NCBI GenBank assembly: GCA_034440495.1
Contig: JAWXCE010000005.1
Span: 1-7,550 of the forward strand
DNA: 7,550 nucleotides
DNA from: JAWXCE01 sp034440495
GTDB lineage: Bacteria; Pseudomonadota; Alphaproteobacteria; Rhizobiales; Rhodomicrobiaceae
Direction of reading: 5' to 3'
Shown: piece after piece, positions 1 to 5,248 of the stretch
Layout: the number at the start of each line of letters is the position of its first letter
How positions within the stretch are numbered: the stretch's first letter is position 1
Notes under the pieces: model-generated
What the model was told of the DNA's origin: nothing
Seen by the model: only the letters and a program-made list of their open reading frames with translations
Database searches by the model: none
Translations under genes and position numbers: made by a program

Positions 1-308
1 ATAAAGAAAATCCACCGCTAGTCGAAGTACGTGGTGATGAACCCGCCAAGCGGCGACCCCATGAGCGGCCCGGTGAGCGCGGGCGCTGTCAGCCACGCCA
101 GCGCGCCGATCATCTCGGATTTGGCACCGAGCGCAAAATCTACCAGCCGCCCCACCGGCGTCATCATCGCCCCGCCCATGCGTTGCAGCACGCGCGCGGC
201 TACAAACTCTCACAATGTCGTGGAAAAGCCGCAGGCGATGGAGCCGAGCATGAACACCGCAATGGCCGCGGGGTGGACATGGGTTTTCATAAAGACCACG
301 GTCTTGCC
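1..308 (-). pseudogene. Decayed MFS efflux-type transporter (DHA2-like), internal fragment, cut at the left edge
   Basis: The minus strand, read in one frame from about 308 down to 1, gives a recognisable piece of a 14-helix MFS drug:proton antiporter: AAIAVFMLGSIACGF, then EFVAARVLQRMGGAMM, TPVGRL, KSEMIGALAWLTAPALTGPL, GSPLGGFITTYFD and RWIFF. This is the TM2-TM5 part of DHA2/EmrB-type transporters, with the conserved PVGRL and GPxxGSPLGG stretches. The frame is broken by TGA at 210-212 (between STTL and EFVAAR) and TAG at 18-20 (between YFD and RWIFF). Both replace a tryptophan expected in the family, as G-to-A changes of TGG. The usually conserved Gly after VLQ is also Arg. Homology fades beyond about 270-308, so the N-terminus with the first helix is gone. 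The rest of the gene lies outside the window. The family and pseudogene status are fairly secure; the substrate is unknown. Confidence 0.8.
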
Positions 309-1004
309 AGCGATCATCAGATCGAGCTTGGCCGTCTGCTTGTTCCGCATTTGCGTCGTGCAGCAATGATTAGCAACGTGCTCGACGTCCGCACCATCGA
401 GCGCAACCGCACGGCGGAGACGCTCGAACTTATCCGCTATGGCGTGATCCTGGCGGATGAAAACGGTAAAGTGCTGCACGCTAACGCAGCGGCTGAGGGA
501 ATGCTGCGATCGGCCGATCTCGTCAAGGCGACGGCGGGAACGCTTTTGGCCATTCGCTCTTCCGCCGCCAGGGAATTGCACACAGCGATCAGGCTTGCGG
601 CGCGCAGCGAAACCGAGCTTGGCAAAACGGGGCTGGCCATCACCCTGACTCCGCCAGACGCGGCGCCATGCGTGGCGCAAGTGCTCCCGCTCGGGCGCGG
701 CGAGTATCGCACCGGCCTAAAGCCTTCTGCGGCGGCGGCGATTTTCATTGGGAAGGCGGCCGATTTGCAAGCCAGCGCTGCGGCTATCGCAGTTGCGTAT
801 GAGTTAACCGCATCGGAGAAGAAGATTCTGGCGGAACTTCTGGCAGGCCGCACTCTTGCCGAGGCGGCCAAGGGCCTGAACGTGTCCATCAACACCGCGG
901 GCACGCATCTGAGCAATATTTTCGCCAAGACCGACGTTTCGCGTCAGGCTGACCTGATCCGGCTCGCGGCACAGATCGAGAAGTTCGTCAGCCCGGCGGG
1001 CTAA
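183..1004 (+). CDS. LuxR-type HTH transcriptional regulator, N-terminally truncated (possibly a pseudogene)
   Basis: The open frame from ATG 183 encodes 273 aa, but family-like sequence begins only near residue 43 (about 309, at SDHQIELGRLLVPHLRRA). The first 40 residues are antisense to the MFS pseudogene and are not real family sequence. After that come a PAS-like sensor segment (residues about 80-190, with GVILADENGKVLHANAAA) and a C-terminal LuxR/GerE helix-turn-helix (about 208-262: LTASEKKILAELLAGRTLAEAA, then THLSNIFAKT and SRQADLIRLA). Intact relatives in alphaproteobacteria are usually about 370 aa with another sensor-like N-terminal half, which is missing here. ATG 366 would give 212 aa but has no good ribosome binding site and lies inside family-like sequence, so it is not the ancestral start. 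The DNA-binding domain looks intact, so a shortened protein could still act; loss of function is equally likely. It probably once regulated the divergent MFS gene (inference). Confidence 0.7.
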   Translation: MQHARGYKLSQCRGKAAGDGAEHEHRNGRGVDMGFHKDHGLASDHQIELGRLLVPHLRRAAMISNVLDVRTIERNRTAETLELIRYGVILADENGKVLHANAAAEGMLRSADLVKATAGTLLAIRSSAARELHTAIRLAARSETELGKTGLAITLTPPDAAPCVAQVLPLGRGEYRTGLKPSAAAAIFIGKAADLQASAAAIAVAYELTASEKKILAELLAGRTLAEAAKGLNVSINTAGTHLSNIFAKTDVSRQADLIRLAAQIEKFVSPAG

Positions 1005-1089
1005 AGTCTTCAGCAAAGCGCCACTTACCACTTACGTCGCTCTGGCTTGACCCAACCTACGCGGGAGTTCATGGCATTCGGCTTTAATA

Positions 1090-1114
1090 CGAACCTTTTT
1101 AAATTTGCCGAGTT
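1090..1114 (+). promoter_or_regulatory. Candidate EcfG (general stress sigma factor) promoter for the HWE kinase
   Basis: CGAAC (1090-1094), 16 bases, then AGTT (1111-1114) resembles the alphaproteobacterial EcfG promoter GGAAC-N16/17-CGTT with one mismatch in each element. It sits in an AT-rich stretch about 40 bases before the preferred GTG start at 1155, so a transcript would begin near 1121 and carry a short leader with the AAAGGA ribosome binding site. HWE kinases are often tied to the general stress response. With two mismatches this is only suggestive. Confidence 0.3.
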
Positions 1115-1154
1115 GCATAGTATTACTTTAGCCACAAAGCTAAAAGGATCGCTC

Positions 1155-2210
1155 GTGCCTGAGACCAAAAACAAGTCCAAAGACCAGAAAACAGCGGAAA
1201 GCGAAGTAAAAAGCTTTCGGGAAAATCTTGGGCCGTTTGTCGTTGCGGCTGAAACTTCACGAATGGCTATGATTTTTACGAACGCTAAAAAACCCGATCA
1301 TCCGATCATATACGCTAACAATAGTTTTCTTAAACTCACTCAATTTGAGCGTGAAGAGGTCCTGGGAGTGGGCTTCAATACCTTATTAGCAGACGGCGCG
1401 AAACCTGAAGCGATTGAGAAGCTTAAATCGACATTTGACGGCGCATGGGAGGACAGTGTCGAAATTTGTTATGCACGTAAAGATGGAAGTGTCTTCTGGG
1501 CCTCAGCGTTTGTTAGTCCCGTTCGCGATGAGAGCGGAGTGGTGGTGCAACATTTCACCTCGTTCTGTGATATCACCAAACACAAACAAGGAGAAACCCA
1601 GGCCAGAATGCTCATCAACGAGTTAAATCACCGCGTAAAAAACACACTATCAACGGTTCAAGCCATTGTTTCGCAGGCGTTGCGCAATCCATTTAACGCC
1701 GAGGCTGTTCGCGAATCCATCGAATCACGTATTTTCGCCCTGTCCCGCTCACACGACCTGCTCACACGACAAAGCTGGGAGGATGCTGGCTTACACGAAA
1801 TTCTAGGCGCCACGCTTGAACCATTTGGATTTGCAAACGGCCGGGCTGAACACTTCGTCATTACGGGTGAGGATGTCTATCTGCCGCCGAAAGTGACGTT
1901 GGCGCTTGGGATTGCGTTTCACGAGCTTGCGACGAACGCGGTGAAATATGGGGCTTTTTCGACCGATGCGGGCTGTATCCGGATCTCATGGCACATCAAG
2001 CAGGAGCAAAATGGCCGGCGCCTTATCATCGAATGGCAGGAGGTGAACGGGCCGCGCGTCTCGCCACCCGTGCATCAAGGCTTCGGTTCGCAAGTCATCG
2101 AGCGTGGCCTGGCTTACGAGCTGGAAGCCATAACCCGTCTCAACTACCTGCCGACTGGAATAGTATGCACAATTGACATTCCAGCGCAAGCCGGAGTCGA
2201 CCGTGGATAA
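1155..2210 (+). CDS. HWE-family sensor histidine kinase with a LOV-like PAS domain
   Basis: This is a soluble sensor kinase that should autophosphorylate on histidine and pass the phosphate to a receiver, probably the next gene. GTG 1155 is preferred (351 aa) because AAAGGA (1144-1149) lies six bases before it. The frame stays open upstream to TTG 1047 and ATG 1071, but that stretch is AT-rich and looks like a leader. In the 351-aa form, residues about 26-145 are a PAS domain of LOV type (IIYANNSFLKLT, RKDGSVFW, SPVRDESG). The kinase domain follows: His159 in ELNHRVKNTLSTVQAI, the N-box FHELATNAVKYGA with His256 and Asn261, Trp294-x-Glu296 in IIEWQEVNGP, and the glycine box HQGFGSQVIERGL. The N-box His plus WxE defines the HWE family. 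No membrane segment is visible, so it is probably cytoplasmic. The LOV cysteine and flavin contacts are missing, so the sensed signal is unknown. It ends eight bases inside the response regulator gene. Confidence 0.88.
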   Translation: MPETKNKSKDQKTAESEVKSFRENLGPFVVAAETSRMAMIFTNAKKPDHPIIYANNSFLKLTQFEREEVLGVGFNTLLADGAKPEAIEKLKSTFDGAWEDSVEICYARKDGSVFWASAFVSPVRDESGVVVQHFTSFCDITKHKQGETQARMLINELNHRVKNTLSTVQAIVSQALRNPFNAEAVRESIESRIFALSRSHDLLTRQSWEDAGLHEILGATLEPFGFANGRAEHFVITGEDVYLPPKVTLALGIAFHELATNAVKYGAFSTDAGCIRISWHIKQEQNGRRLIIEWQEVNGPRVSPPVHQGFGSQVIERGLAYELEAITRLNYLPTGIVCTIDIPAQAGVDRG

Positions 2211-2589
2211 ACCAATATCAGATCTCCGCATTCTCGTCGTTGAAGACGAAATGATGCTGCTCATGATGGTTGAGGATATACTGGCGGGCCTTGGGTGTAA
2301 GTCGGTCGCCGCTGCCGCAACGGTCAAACAGGCGCTTGCCCTGATAGACGCACAGGTTTTTGATGCGGCTATGCTCGATGTCAACCTGAACGGTGACAAA
2401 AGCTTTCCCGTCGCCGATGAGCTGGCCCGGCGCGGGGTGCCATTCATGTTTTCCACTGGATACAGCGTTGACGGCCTAACAGAGGGCTACCGCGATCGGC
2501 CGGTGCTTAAAAAGCCGTACCATGTGCGAGAACTGGTCCATGCATTTTCGATCCTTGTGCCCGGCCGCGCGCCAGTGGCTGTTAATTGA
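2203..2589 (+). CDS. Single-domain response regulator (receiver protein)
   Basis: The 128-aa protein is a stand-alone receiver domain with no output domain, the type often encoded beside HWE kinases. Visible landmarks are the acidic pair Glu14-Asp15 in LVVEDE, phospho-acceptor Asp59 in AMLDVNLNG, Thr85 in FSTGY, and Lys104-Pro105 in LKKPY. It probably takes phosphate from the overlapping kinase and acts through protein contacts or as a phosphate sink. GTG 2203 is chosen because CCGGAG lies seven bases upstream and the receiver fold begins a few residues later (LRILVVEDE). A TTG at 2173 would add ten residues that are antisense-like and unneeded. The 8-base overlap with the kinase stop suggests translational coupling. 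The convergent VOC gene ends 19 bases beyond its stop, and no terminator hairpin is visible between them. Confidence 0.9.
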   Translation: MDKPISDLRILVVEDEMMLLMMVEDILAGLGCKSVAAAATVKQALALIDAQVFDAAMLDVNLNGDKSFPVADELARRGVPFMFSTGYSVDGLTEGYRDRPVLKKPYHVRELVHAFSILVPGRAPVAVN

Positions 2590-2608
2590 CCAAACTTTAA
2601 GGCAATGA

Positions 2609-3010
2609 TTACTCTGGCGCGTGGGTGACGGCTTCCAGATGATGCCCGTCCGCGTCGATGACGAAGGCGGCGTAGTAGTTGGCGTGATAATGCGCGCGTA
2701 CGCCAGGCGAGCCATTGTCGCGCCCGCCCGCCGCCATTGCCGCCGCGTGAAACGCGTCCACAGCCGCGCGGTTCGGCGCCTGGAAAGCGATGTGCTGGCC
2801 CTCGGGCGGCGCGCCAGCGGGCGCAGGCGGGCTCGCGGCACCCAACCAGAATGGCGGCTCGTGCCCGCCTGGCATACCATATCCGGATGCGATGTAGCCC
2901 GCCTCATCCTGCTCGCGCAAACGCTGGTAGCCTAACGCAGCCAGCGCTGCGTCGTAAAAGCCGCGCGCCTTGTCCATGTCAGACACGGGTATAGAAAGAT
3001 GATCGATCAT
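2609..3010 (-). CDS. VOC family protein (glyoxalase / bleomycin-resistance / dioxygenase fold)
   Basis: This is a 133-aa protein of the vicinal oxygen chelate superfamily. The start at 3010 is set by a consensus AGGAGG seven bases upstream and by the family opening MIDHLSIPVSDMDKARGFY. Likely metal ligands are His4 at the first strand, His73 in GQHIAFQAP and Glu126 in GHHLEAVTH, so a divalent-metal site is plausible. The two betaalphabetabetabeta halves are residues about 1-60 and 70-130, and the length matches single-domain members of this group, which act as dimers. Substrates across the superfamily vary widely (methylglyoxal adducts, catechols, antibiotics) and cannot be told from sequence. 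A hypothetical gene on the same strand ends 78 bases upstream, so the two may share a transcript. The gene is convergent with the response regulator. Confidence 0.88.
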   Translation of the reverse strand: MIDHLSIPVSDMDKARGFYDAALAALGYQRLREQDEAGYIASGYGMPGGHEPPFWLGAASPPAPAGAPPEGQHIAFQAPNRAAVDAFHAAAMAAGGRDNGSPGVRAHYHANYYAAFVIDADGHHLEAVTHAPE

Positions 3011-3088
3011 GGTCTTGCCTCCTGAAGACGTAGGAATGCCGTCAGAAAGGCGCAAAAATATGGCAGCGTTTTCGGGCTTTTAGGGAAT

Positions 3089-3526
3089 TCAGTCCGGCAG
3101 CCAGGTGACGACGGGTGGGCGCGCCGAAATGACGTCGATCATGTCGCCCATGGCGGCGATATGGTAGTGCTGGCCGGTCTCGCGCGCGTCCCCGTCGAGC
3201 TGGCCATAAAACCAGGCGGCGTAACGGGAGTTTTTGACGATGAAGATCGGCCAAGGGTAAATGGGGTGCGCGTAGTAGAGCTGTTTGAGGAGATAATTTT
3301 CCGATGCGCCGCGATAGCACACCGGCTCGTCGAACTTGATGCGCAATGGCCGGGCGTGAGCCTCAGGCGCTTTCAGGATAAGGCGAAAGCCTTCCCTGTC
3401 GTCGTGCATCGCCTCCAGCGCCATGGCTGCGTGCAATCCGCCAATTGGCTCCCATTTCTCGAACTGTTCATTGTCCAACGCGATACGCCCGCACTGACTG
3501 TTTCGGATGTATGCATATTCTATCAA
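3089..3526 (-). CDS. Hypothetical protein, about 145 aa
   Basis: I do not recognise this family. The frame has the GC-rich third positions of its neighbours and good amino-acid variety, and it ends with TGA at 3089-3091, so it is probably a real gene. The protein looks soluble, with no signal peptide or membrane segment. Aromatic residues are concentrated in the second half (YLLKQLYYAHPIYPWPIFIV, then YAAWFYGQL) and it ends with PPVVTWLPD; this beta-rich look suggests a small globular domain. The first possible start is TTG at 3524-3526, directly after an in-frame TAA two codons upstream and with only a weak ribosome binding site (TAAAAG). The first in-frame ATG is residue 35. The start is therefore uncertain, and 5' truncation is possible because the DNA beyond 3527 turns AT-rich. 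It lies upstream of the VOC gene on the same strand. Confidence 0.65.
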   Translation of the reverse strand: MIEYAYIRNSQCGRIALDNEQFEKWEPIGGLHAAMALEAMHDDREGFRLILKAPEAHARPLRIKFDEPVCYRGASENYLLKQLYYAHPIYPWPIFIVKNSRYAAWFYGQLDGDARETGQHYHIAAMGDMIDVISARPPVVTWLPD

Positions 3527-3881
3527 CTTTTACGAAAATTAAACCATTGAATGCCGTTAAGCTTTACGCCTCCGCGCTGAGCTTCCCCGCGATAGACTTT
3601 GTCGCCTCCTAAAAACGTGCATTGCCAATAACTGGTTTAGATTTTAATCATTGTTTATAACATCACTAGATACAAATATACCAAATTTCGATCAGCTTGT
3701 TACACGATGCTCGTTAAATGAATTAATTAGCCAAATGACCGATAAGCATGACTCCAATTTATGAACGGAGGACGCACTCGCGTCCAACCTGCTTTGGGAG
3801 AAGGTTAGAGAACTCGCGCTTGCCTGCTTGGACACTTTTGGGTAGGCGCTTCAAACTCAGCCACTCAATCGCGCAATTTAC
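3527..3881. other. Intergenic stretch with no intact gene
   Basis: No frame here has convincing coding content. About 3635-3760 is strongly AT-rich and resembles transferred or promoter-rich DNA. A short perfect hairpin lies at 3770-3785 (GGACGC, loop ACTC, GCGTCC) with no U-run after it, so it is not a standard terminator. A minus-strand stub at about 3568-3606 reads EATKSIAGKLSAEA before a stop and could be the worn tail of a lost gene, but it is too short to place. Confidence 0.5.
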
Positions 3882-3995
3882 GTTATCGCTGAACCCATGA
3901 CCGAGGAAGAGTTGCAGTTGTGGGAAAGCGGACATCCTGGCGACCCATTAACTTGCCCGTGCAAAAAGCTGATGAGCTTGCTACTTGACCCTTAA
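3882..3995 (+). pseudogene. Remnant of a second toxin-antitoxin pair (antitoxin C-terminus plus toxin N-terminus)
   Basis: Read forward, this stretch gives VIAEPMTEEELQLWESGHPGDPL, which lines up with the C-terminus of the intact antitoxin downstream (FDPLPDDELKLWEEGYEGDPL). Just after it a one-base loss shifts the frame. In the corrected frame the end reads PVQKADELAT and stops at TGA 3986-3988, matching the intact AKVRDETPA end. An ATG at 3972 then starts MSLLLDP and stops at 3993-3995, matching the first six residues of the PIN toxin (MKLLLD). The ATG-to-antitoxin-stop overlap is 17 bases, identical to that of the intact pair at 4327-4343. The antitoxin N-terminus and nearly all of the toxin are gone. 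The remnant is a relative, not a recent copy, since many codons differ. Confidence 0.75.
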
Positions 3996-4027
3996 ACTTA
4001 ACTTAGCTAAGCTTTTTAGCTAAGGAG
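3985..4027 (+). promoter_or_regulatory. Candidate promoter and ribosome binding site of the toxin-antitoxin operon
   Basis: TTGACC at 3985-3990 is a good -35 element; 17 bases later TAAGCT (4008-4013) is a weak -10. AAGGAG at 4022-4027 is a strong ribosome binding site seven bases before the antitoxin ATG. The -35 lies in the last codons of the older toxin stub, and the two palindromes overlap the -10 and the ribosome binding site, as expected for an autorepressed operon. The -10 choice is uncertain. Confidence 0.45.
4002..4024. repeat. Paired palindromes, likely antitoxin operator
   Basis: CTTAGCTAAG (4002-4011) is a perfect 10-base palindrome, and TTTAGCTAAG (4015-4024) repeats it with one change, keeping the 8-base palindrome TTAGCTAA. 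The centres are 13 bases apart. Phd/YefM antitoxins are known to bind short paired palindromes in their own promoter, alone or with toxin. The position between a possible -35 and the start codon fits that role, but binding itself is inferred. Confidence 0.55.
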
Positions 4028-4034
4028 TGTTTCA

Positions 4035-4343
4035 ATGTCCACCTATACAGTTCATCAGGCGAAAACCAACCTCTCCAAGCTCATCGAGCAGGCGGAGCGT
4101 GGGGAAGACGTTGTGATTGCGCGCGGTGATAAGCCCGCTGTTAAGCTGATACCTATGCAAGAAACGCTACTGAAAAAAACCGGCCGTCGCCCCGGCGCCT
4201 ATAAGGATGAATTGCCTGAGTTCCCTGATAGCTTCTTCTTTGATCCGCTTCCCGACGATGAATTGAAACTTTGGGAAGAAGGATATGAGGGCGACCCTTT
4301 AAACCAGCCGCCCGCGAAAGTCCGCGATGAAACTCCTGCTTGA
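4035..4343 (+). CDS. Type II antitoxin, Phd/YefM family
   Basis: The 102-aa protein begins with the Phd/YefM DNA-binding fold: STYTVHQAKTNLSKLIEQAE, then RGEDVVIARGDKPAVKLIP (residues about 2-41). A C-terminal tail follows (about 50-102) with GRRPGAYKDEL and an acidic stretch DSFFFDPLPDDELKLWEEG, which in this family wraps around and blocks the PIN toxin's active site. Free antitoxin is normally unstable and, with toxin, represses its own promoter; the palindromes just upstream fit this. The start has a strong AAGGAG seven bases ahead. The stop overlaps the toxin start by 17 bases, so translation is coupled. A second, decayed copy of the tail lies immediately upstream. Role assignment is by family and context. 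Confidence 0.9.
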   Translation: MSTYTVHQAKTNLSKLIEQAERGEDVVIARGDKPAVKLIPMQETLLKKTGRRPGAYKDELPEFPDSFFFDPLPDDELKLWEEGYEGDPLNQPPAKVRDETPA

Positions 4344-4713
4344 TACCTCCGCCTTGCTCTGGTGGTACAAGGAACCGGCCCTGCTTTCGCGGAACGTCTA
4401 CGCCGCCATTTTTGAAGAGCGCTGGCAAATTTATGTGAGCGCGGCCAGCGCTTGGGAAATTGCAACCAAAGTGCGGCTTGGTAAGCTGCCGGAAGCGGCG
4501 AGGCTGATTGAGAGGTTCGACAGGTATATTGCGGAGCAGAATTTTTTGGCGATTTCTATAACAACGCATCATGCCCGGCTTGGCGGCGGTTTAGCGTCGC
4601 CGCGTAAAGACCCGTTTGACCGGATCATCGCCGCGCAGGCGCAAATCGAGGACATGCCCATCGCCACCACGGATAAAGCGTTTGAAACGCTGGGTGTACG
4701 CATATTCTGGTGA
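4327..4713 (+). CDS. vapC: Type II toxin, VapC-type PIN-domain ribonuclease
   Basis: The 128-aa protein is a single PIN domain, the usual length for VapC-family toxins, which cut RNA (often tRNA or rRNA) with Mg2+ and slow growth when the antitoxin is lost. The acidic active-site residues appear intact: Asp6 in LLLDTSALLWW, Glu44 in SAWEIATKVRLGKL, Asp98 in DPFDRIIAAQA and Asp116 in ATTDKAF. The position just before DPFDR is usually His and here is part of PRK, with Arg93 there, a small departure whose effect is unknown. ATG 4327 lies inside the antitoxin gene with no separate strong ribosome binding site, consistent with coupling. It should therefore be an active toxin held by the preceding antitoxin. 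Substrate is not predictable from sequence. Confidence 0.9.
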   Translation: MKLLLDTSALLWWYKEPALLSRNVYAAIFEERWQIYVSAASAWEIATKVRLGKLPEAARLIERFDRYIAEQNFLAISITTHHARLGGGLASPRKDPFDRIIAAQAQIEDMPIATTDKAFETLGVRIFW

Positions 4714-4722
4714 GCCGATCGC

Positions 4723-4764
4723 GCGAATTTCCGTTATTAGCGCATCCACCGCGAGGCTATCCCC
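4723..4764 (-). repeat. Diverged copy of the pccA biotinyl-domain tail
   Basis: On the minus strand this reads GDSLAVDALITEIR, closely matching the last residues of PccA (GDSLAVDAVIMEFA). The two DNA copies, here and at 5252-5293, share a perfect 14-base core (4745-4758 and 5274-5287) and lie in the same orientation. This copy has no stop after the motif and an in-frame TAA two codons before it, so it is not a gene. Together the copies flank the AT-rich DUF805 segment. It could be a duplicated pccA end or the tail of another lost biotin-dependent carboxylase. Confidence 0.55.
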
Positions 4765-4777
4765 TTGTTAGTTAGCT

Positions 4778-5189
4778 CTACTGTGCGGGGCCGTACTTAT
4801 TAGCTTGGCTTTGTCCAGGAGAAAATCCGACATACCATAAGAATAAAAACAGGCATCCTGCAATTATGGATTGACCTGCATTAAAAATTCTTCCCGGAAA
4901 GATGATGCTTCATTAATCATTTCCAGTAAAAAAAGAATACTAATAACCACCATCCGGATCTGCCATGATCGTGAACACGCCTGATAAATGCCGATGAGAT
5001 TATCCAGTAAGAGAATAAAAGCGCGGCTAGGATTGTCGGCTTTTGCAAAAAATTAAAATCAAAATCAGTAAAAACTCTTAGCAATAAACAAACAATGATA
5101 AAGGTAAAAATTGAAAGTGAGAGGTTTATCCAAAACTGCTTTCTGTTGATCCGGCCACTGAAAGAAAAAAACCAATAAATCTGTTTCAA
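4778..5189 (-). pseudogene. DUF805 family membrane protein gene, frameshifted
   Basis: From TTG 5189, with GGAG six bases upstream, the frame encodes 90 aa ending at 4917. It opens with FSFSGRINRKQFW, has two membrane segments (about residues 21-42 and 51-69) and the DUF805 hallmark RRVHDHGRSGWWLL, then stops early after FFFYWK. Family members usually run about 110-130 aa. The missing end is still present in another frame from 4909 to 4781: a hydrophobic stretch (IIAGCLFLFLWYVGF) followed by SPGQSQANKYGPAQ and TAG at 4778-4780, matching the DUF805 ending PGxNxYGP. A run of seven A at 4928-4934 is a likely slip site, but stops at 4910-4915 mean more than one change is needed. DUF805 proteins are small inner-membrane proteins of unknown role. 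The segment is much more AT-rich than its neighbours, suggesting transfer. Confidence 0.75.
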
Positions 5190-5248
5190 CTAAAACTCCA
5201 AAGAACAAATAAGCATATTTCTTACTTGCCCAAATCTGGCTCATATTT

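Noticed and set aside
437..928. Minus-strand open frame opposite the LuxR gene
   Set aside because: Ala/Ser/Arg-rich antisense frame; the plus strand carries a clear helix-turn-helix domain.
990..1002. Short inverted repeat AGCCC-GGC-GGGCT at the end of the LuxR gene
   Set aside because: The stem is only five pairs and no U-run follows, so it does not qualify as an intrinsic terminator.
1021..1034. Two perfect copies of CCACTTA in tandem
   Set aside because: Only two 7-base units, with no sign of a larger array or of a binding site; probably chance.
3161..3550. Plus-strand open frame opposite the hypothetical protein
   Set aside because: No recognisable motif or ribosome binding site; the minus-strand frame has the more natural composition. 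Neither has a known family, so this is a judgement.
3568..3606. Minus-strand tail reading EATKSIAGKLSAEA before a stop
   Set aside because: Too short, with a stop just upstream; it cannot be assigned to any family.
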